A stretch of 64,000 nucleotides of DNA from Sipunculus nudus (taxonomy: Eukaryota > Annelida > Sipuncula > Golfingiida > Sipunculidae), in the NCBI GenBank assembly GCA_026874595.1, contig CM049318.1, forward strand, positions 46,666,456 to 46,730,455, written 5' to 3'. Below the pieces are notes generated by a model. That model did not search any database, was not told the DNA's origin, and saw only the letters and a list, made by a program, of their open reading frames with translations. This document shows positions 54,101 through 60,100 of this stretch, piece after piece. Position 1 is the stretch's first letter, and each line of letters starts with the position of its first letter. Both the position numbers and the translations under genes were made by a program.

Positions 54101-57100
54101 TTTGTGTAATTTGTGCATGTTCTCGGGTTCGAACTGTTCAGTGCTTAAATTGTACATATACATGTCACATATGTACTTGAAAAGTAACGGTCCAGCCTGG
54201 AAGCATTATACCTGATGTATATCCCATTGCACAGGATCGCATTAGGCCTGTAGGCCTTGTTTAAAAGATAAAACCATGCATTTTTTGGTACATGGTATTT
54301 CCCTGATATCTTCAGATTCAATTTAACTCTTTATTCAAATAAAAATACATATTTATCCAGGCACCCCCTTTTACTCATCACATACATTTAGTCAAAGTTA
54401 ACAACTTCAGTTGGAGGTTAATGTCATTTTAATAAAAGACCACGAATGAATAAGATAAAGGAAGCAGTGCTTTAAAAGCACCATATTTTATAGTCTGACA
54501 TTAAGTGCACTGCTGTATGACAAACTTGTATTTGCAAAAAAATATAATAATGTTTTAATTATAAACAGATGCCTGCAGACCTGCCAAATCTTTTTTTTTT
54601 TGAGGATTTACTGAAAATGACACTAATTTTTTTTCCACCCTTTTTTTAACAGCATTCCATTTTTACTCTTTTTTTTAGCCCTCAGCCCTTAGGCTGATGG
54701 GCTATTGTCGTCACCCAAGCTGTCCGTCCGTCCGTCCGGCGTCCGTTAACTTTTACCTTGTGAGCGGAATATCTTGAAAAGGATTCACCGTCAGAATTTT
54801 ATTTCCTCGGTAAAGATGTATATCGACAAAATCTCGGTCAAGTTCGAAGATGGGTGACCTTGACCCATTTTTCTACATTTTAGAGCTGATTATAGGAAAA
54901 CACTTAGAAGCTTATTATTCAGGAACCATTTGGTGGATTTTCACAAAACTTACTATGATTATTGGGACTGATAATCTGTACCTGCTAAATAAGTTTGGTG
55001 GCGCCACCTACAATTTCTGATTTTTAATGAATTTTTATCGGATTTTTCAACTTTGGGCTTGTGAGCGGGATATCTCTAAAAGGTTTCACCGTAGGAATTT
55101 TATTTTTTCGGTGAAGATGTATATTGACAAAATCTGGGTCAAGTTCGAAGATGGGTGACCTTGACCTGCTTTTCAAGGTCACAGAGCTGATTATAGAAAA
55201 AACATTAAGAAGCTTATTTCTCAGGAACCATTGGGTGGATTTTCACAAAACTTACTATGATTATTGGGACTGATAATCTGTACCTGCTTAACAAGTTTGG
55301 TGGCGCCACCTACAATTTCTGATTTTTAATGATTTTTTATCGGATTTTTCATCTTTGGGCCTATGAGCAGGATATCTCTAAAAGGTTTCACAATAGGAAT
55401 TTTAATTCTTTGGTGAAGATGCATATCAACAAAATCTCGGTCAAGTTCGAAGATGGGTGACCTTGACCTGCTTTTCAAGGTCACAGAGCTTACAATAGAA
55501 TAAAACTTAGAAGCTTATTTTCAGGAAGCATTTGATGGATTGTTATGAGTCATGGTACATACCTCTCCATTTTAAATTTATAACTGAGACATATACAGAT
55601 ATACATCCATGTGAGAACAGATATTTAGTACTTTTCACTGTTACCACCTCTAAACACTGTTCTTTTGGCTGAGGGCTTTTGTCAGCTTCTGCTGATATTC
55701 TAGTTTAACAGTGCAAAAATGTCTATATATGCTATTTCCCTCTTACTAAAACAGTCCATTTAGAACAAGAATGGGACACTTTGAATTTTAGTGAGTGCAA
55801 ATGCCCAGCATGTGTCACAAGTTGTGACACACAACATGTGGAAAATGCACTTGTCTTCATAGAGGGGAGGTGCAATGTATTTTTCATGACTTTTGGAGCT
55901 TTATATACAAATAGTATGCGAAGCACATCTTTATTCAATATGTGATAAAAAAAGGGAAATTGCCACCAATTTTACTCATTTTTTCCCTTCTTAATTTTAG
56001 AGACGGCTTCCTATTTTTACCAGAGCACTTTTTTACATTTATTTACCTTTGGCAGGCCTGGTCTGACTTGGGGGCCATGCGGCCCCACATAAGTACAATA
56101 ATAAAGCACAGTATAAAGAACAATAATATATACAAGCATAAACAGTCCAGAGGTGATCCAGAAATGTCATGATGATATGCACATCCCAGATAAACATATT
56201 CAAGGCTCTGTCCAATGAAAGGTTTATTTTCTGTGGATTCAGAATTGTTCGTTGGGTTTTTATTTTTATATGAGTTACTGGCCAAACAATAAGAGCTAAA
56301 CCTTGTGGCAGAGTTAATCTAGTTAGTCCCCGGGCTGGGTGATGAGTCACGGTCAGCTGAGCACAATTTTGAGTGGGGCCCAGTTTAACTGTGGCCTCTT
56401 TCCGGAGTTGCACTGGTCCCCACTGGAGTGGAAACTGGGTTTCTTCTTCAGATGACTGGCATGTGGTTATGACCTAAGCATGGCGCCACCTACTATTAAA
56501 CTACTTTCCACAATCCAGGGGTCTTTTCCATTTTTTTACTGATAAGTGAATAAATACGAACACCTGATCCTATAAATCATATGCAACAATTCCTTAGACC
56601 AAGGGATCTTAAATGAATGTAGGTTGAACTGGATTTCTTTCAAATTAACATTTTCAGAGGACTTTCAAATTTTGCTGATGGCAATAATTTTTTTATTTTA
56701 CATGTTTCCTTGCATGTTGTGAAAGCTGTTATCATATATCTTAGGAACCGCTGCACCTTTTAACACCAGATTGTGTATACATTTTGATTGTGATTTTTGG
56801 GTCAGAGCGTCAAATGTCAAGGTCAGAGGTCAACATTTTTTTTTTCTTACTTTGATGTTCAGATGTTGGTGCCTCCTTAATTAGGGGAAACATGATAATT
56901 GTTCTTCCAATGCCGTAGGAGGGAGTACTACTTTACTGGTCCGTGTCCAGCTGTTGTCCATCCGTCTCATCCAATTCTTTTACCACATATCTCAAAGACC
57001 CTTGCTGCTTTCTTCACCAAATTTTACAGACTTGCTCAGCACACCACTTACATGTGATTATCACCTGCAGGTTGGATAAACCATTTTCTGCGCTCCAAAA

Positions 57101-60100
57101 TGGTCTTTTCTACTTTTGTTCATATAAGTCATTAAATAAGAACACTTTTAGCCTTCAAATCATATGCAAGGTTTCCTTGGAGCTAGATGAATATATGTCA
57201 TAGAAAATACCCACATTTGAGTAATGCATGGGGGGGGGGGGGGGGACTATTGTGCCTCTAGGCCCTTGTTGAGGGTTAGGTCATTACATTAAGGACAGAT
57301 CCAGAAACCAGGACAGATCTTGTCTACAGGAATGTTTTGCCTTGGCTAAGGCAGTTTAACTTGACAGCCATGAATATTGCAGGCCAGAGCAACTGAATAG
57401 TCTTCATATTTTCTTCTTCCTTTTGTTTTTATAAAGAATGATGTTTTACCCAAGAAGCCCTCCTTCTGTTCTAAGAAATGATTGTTCTGTGTGCTTTGTT
57501 ATTTTAGTCAAACATCAGTGATATCCATGTAGTCTGTGGTTGCATGAAAGACTTTTTGCGTGGCCTGAAGGAGCCTCTCATCACACGGACACTGTGGCGG
57601 GATTTCGTAACTTCCTCAGGTATGTCTTCCTAGTGGAATGCCAAAAGCTATTTCTTTTGGGTTTTTAATTTAGAACTGAATTTGAATATGTTTAAATCTA
57701 ATTTTAATAATCCGTCAGGTTCTGCAATGTGTATAATTTACAGTACACAATATTTATCACACAGACACAATTATTTATATGCATTTTCATTAAATCGTTT
57801 GCTTGGTCAAAATCAGTTATTTTGGAACAGCCCTCAAAACATTGCAAATGGAGGCGCCCATGTACCTTGGGACAGTTCGTTGATTCCTGGAATCGTTCGG
57901 ACTAAGATTCAGACATTTGGCCAAGGAAGATCTTTTACCCAGAAAATTTTATATATTCACCCAAGGAATTGTGCCTAGATAATTCATAAGTGGGTTAAGT
58001 ATTTAATAAATTTTGTCTGGCACCCTAAATTAAGAACACGACAAGGCTGCTTACCCTCTAACTCGGCGTCCAAAATCATGCTGCACTTTTGCTTCAAGTT
58101 TTCTCCTTCTAAAATGGCGTCGGTACACAATAGAACCACACAGAATTAAAATTTTAGAGGCCCTTGGACGATCTGATCACACGAGAGGGGAATCCAAACG
58201 CAAGCATGCATATGACTGACAGTTCAAAATACGTCGATTCACGGAGGGGAAGCCAGGGGCGGTCACAGGAAATGGGGCAAAATCTGTCCACGCACGAACC
58301 GTGACGCCCTCTAGCGGAATCTGATATACCTAGCTTATAATATAGCAGAAATGGACATAGTTGGCACTTTATCATGGAAATGCAATATTCTGTGAATATT
58401 AAAACATATATATACTGATGAAATGTTGACCCCTCTTATCCATTCCTCTTATTCCAGTCACCCCTCTATTTCCAGTCATTCCTCTTGATTCTAGTCACCC
58501 CCTTTGATTCCAGTCACCACCTCTGATTCCTGTCACCCCCTCAGATTCCAGTCACCCCCTCAGATTCCAGTCACCCCCTCAGATTCCAGTCACCACCTCC
58601 AATACCAGTCACCGCCCCTTATTCCGGTCACCACCCCTGATTCCAGTTACCACCTCTCATTCCAGTTACCACCTCTCATTCCAGTCACCACCTTTCATTC
58701 CAGTCACCACCTCTCATTCCAGTCACCACCTCTCATTCCAGTCACCACCTCTGATTCCAGTTATCACCTTTCATTCCAGTCACCACCTCTCATTCCAGTC
58801 ACCACCCCTGATTCCAGTTACCACCTCTCATTCCAGTTACCACCTCTCATTCCAGTCACCACCTCTCATTCCAGTCATTCCTCTTGATTCCAGTCACCAC
58901 CTCTGATTCCTGTCACCACCTGATTCCAGTCACCACCTCTGATTTCAGTCATTCCTCTTGATTCCGGTCACCACCTCTCATTCCAGTCACCACCTCTCAT
59001 TCCAGTCACCAACTCTCATTCCAGTCACCACTTCTGATTCCTGTCACCACCTCTGATTCCAGTCACCACCTCTGATTCCAGTCACCACCTCTGATTTCTG
59101 TCACCACTTCTGATTCCTGTCACCACCTCTGATTTCAGTCACCACCTCTGATTTCTGTCACCACCTCTGATTTCAGTCACCACCTCTGATTCCTGTCACC
59201 ACCTCCTATTCTAGTCACCACCTCTGATTTCAGTCATTCCTCTTGATTCCAGTCACCACCTCTGATTCCAGTCACCACCTCTGATTCCAGTCAGTATCTC
59301 TGATTCCAGGCAACACCTCTGATTCCAGGCACCCCCTCTGATTCCAGGCACCCCCTCTGATTCCAGGCACCCCCTCTGATTCCAGGCACCCCCTCTGATT
59401 CCAGTCACCCCCTCTGATTCCAGGCACCAACTCTGATTCGAGGCACCACCTCTGATTCCAGGCACCCCCTCTGATTCCAGGCACCACCTCTGATTCCAGT
59501 CACCCCCTCTGATTCCAGTCACCCCCTCTGATTCCAGGCACCAACTCTGATTCCAGTCACCCCCTCTGATTCCAGGCACCACCTCTGATTCCAGGCACCA
59601 ACTCTGATTCCAGGCACCACCTTTGATTCCAGTCATTCCTCTTGATTCCAGTCACCCCCTTCGATTCCAGTCACCACCTCTGATTCCAGTCACCACCTCT
59701 GATTCCAGGCACCACCTCTGATTCTAGGCACCACCTCTGATTCCAGGCACCACCTCTGATTCTAGGCACCACCTCTGATTCCAGTCACCATCTCTGATTC
59801 CAGTCACCACCTCTGATCCCAGTCACCACCTCTGATTCTAGGCACCACCTCTGATCCCAGTCACCAACTCTGATTCCAGGCACCACCTTTGATTCCAGTC
59901 ATTCCTCTTGATTCCAGTCACCCCCTTCGATTCCAGTCACCCTTCTGATTCCAGTCACCGCCCCTGATTCCAGGCACCACCTCTGATTCCAGTCACCATC
60001 TCTGATTCTAGGCACCACCTCTGATCCCAGTCACCACCTCTGATTCTAGGCACCACCTCTGATCCCAGTCACCAACTCTGATTCCAGGCACCACCTTTGA

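Noticed and set aside
58504-59636. 127-codon frames on both strands in the 19 bp repeat
   Set aside because: Both strands being open follows from the repeat having no stop in those phases; a 19-residue periodicity reveals its origin.
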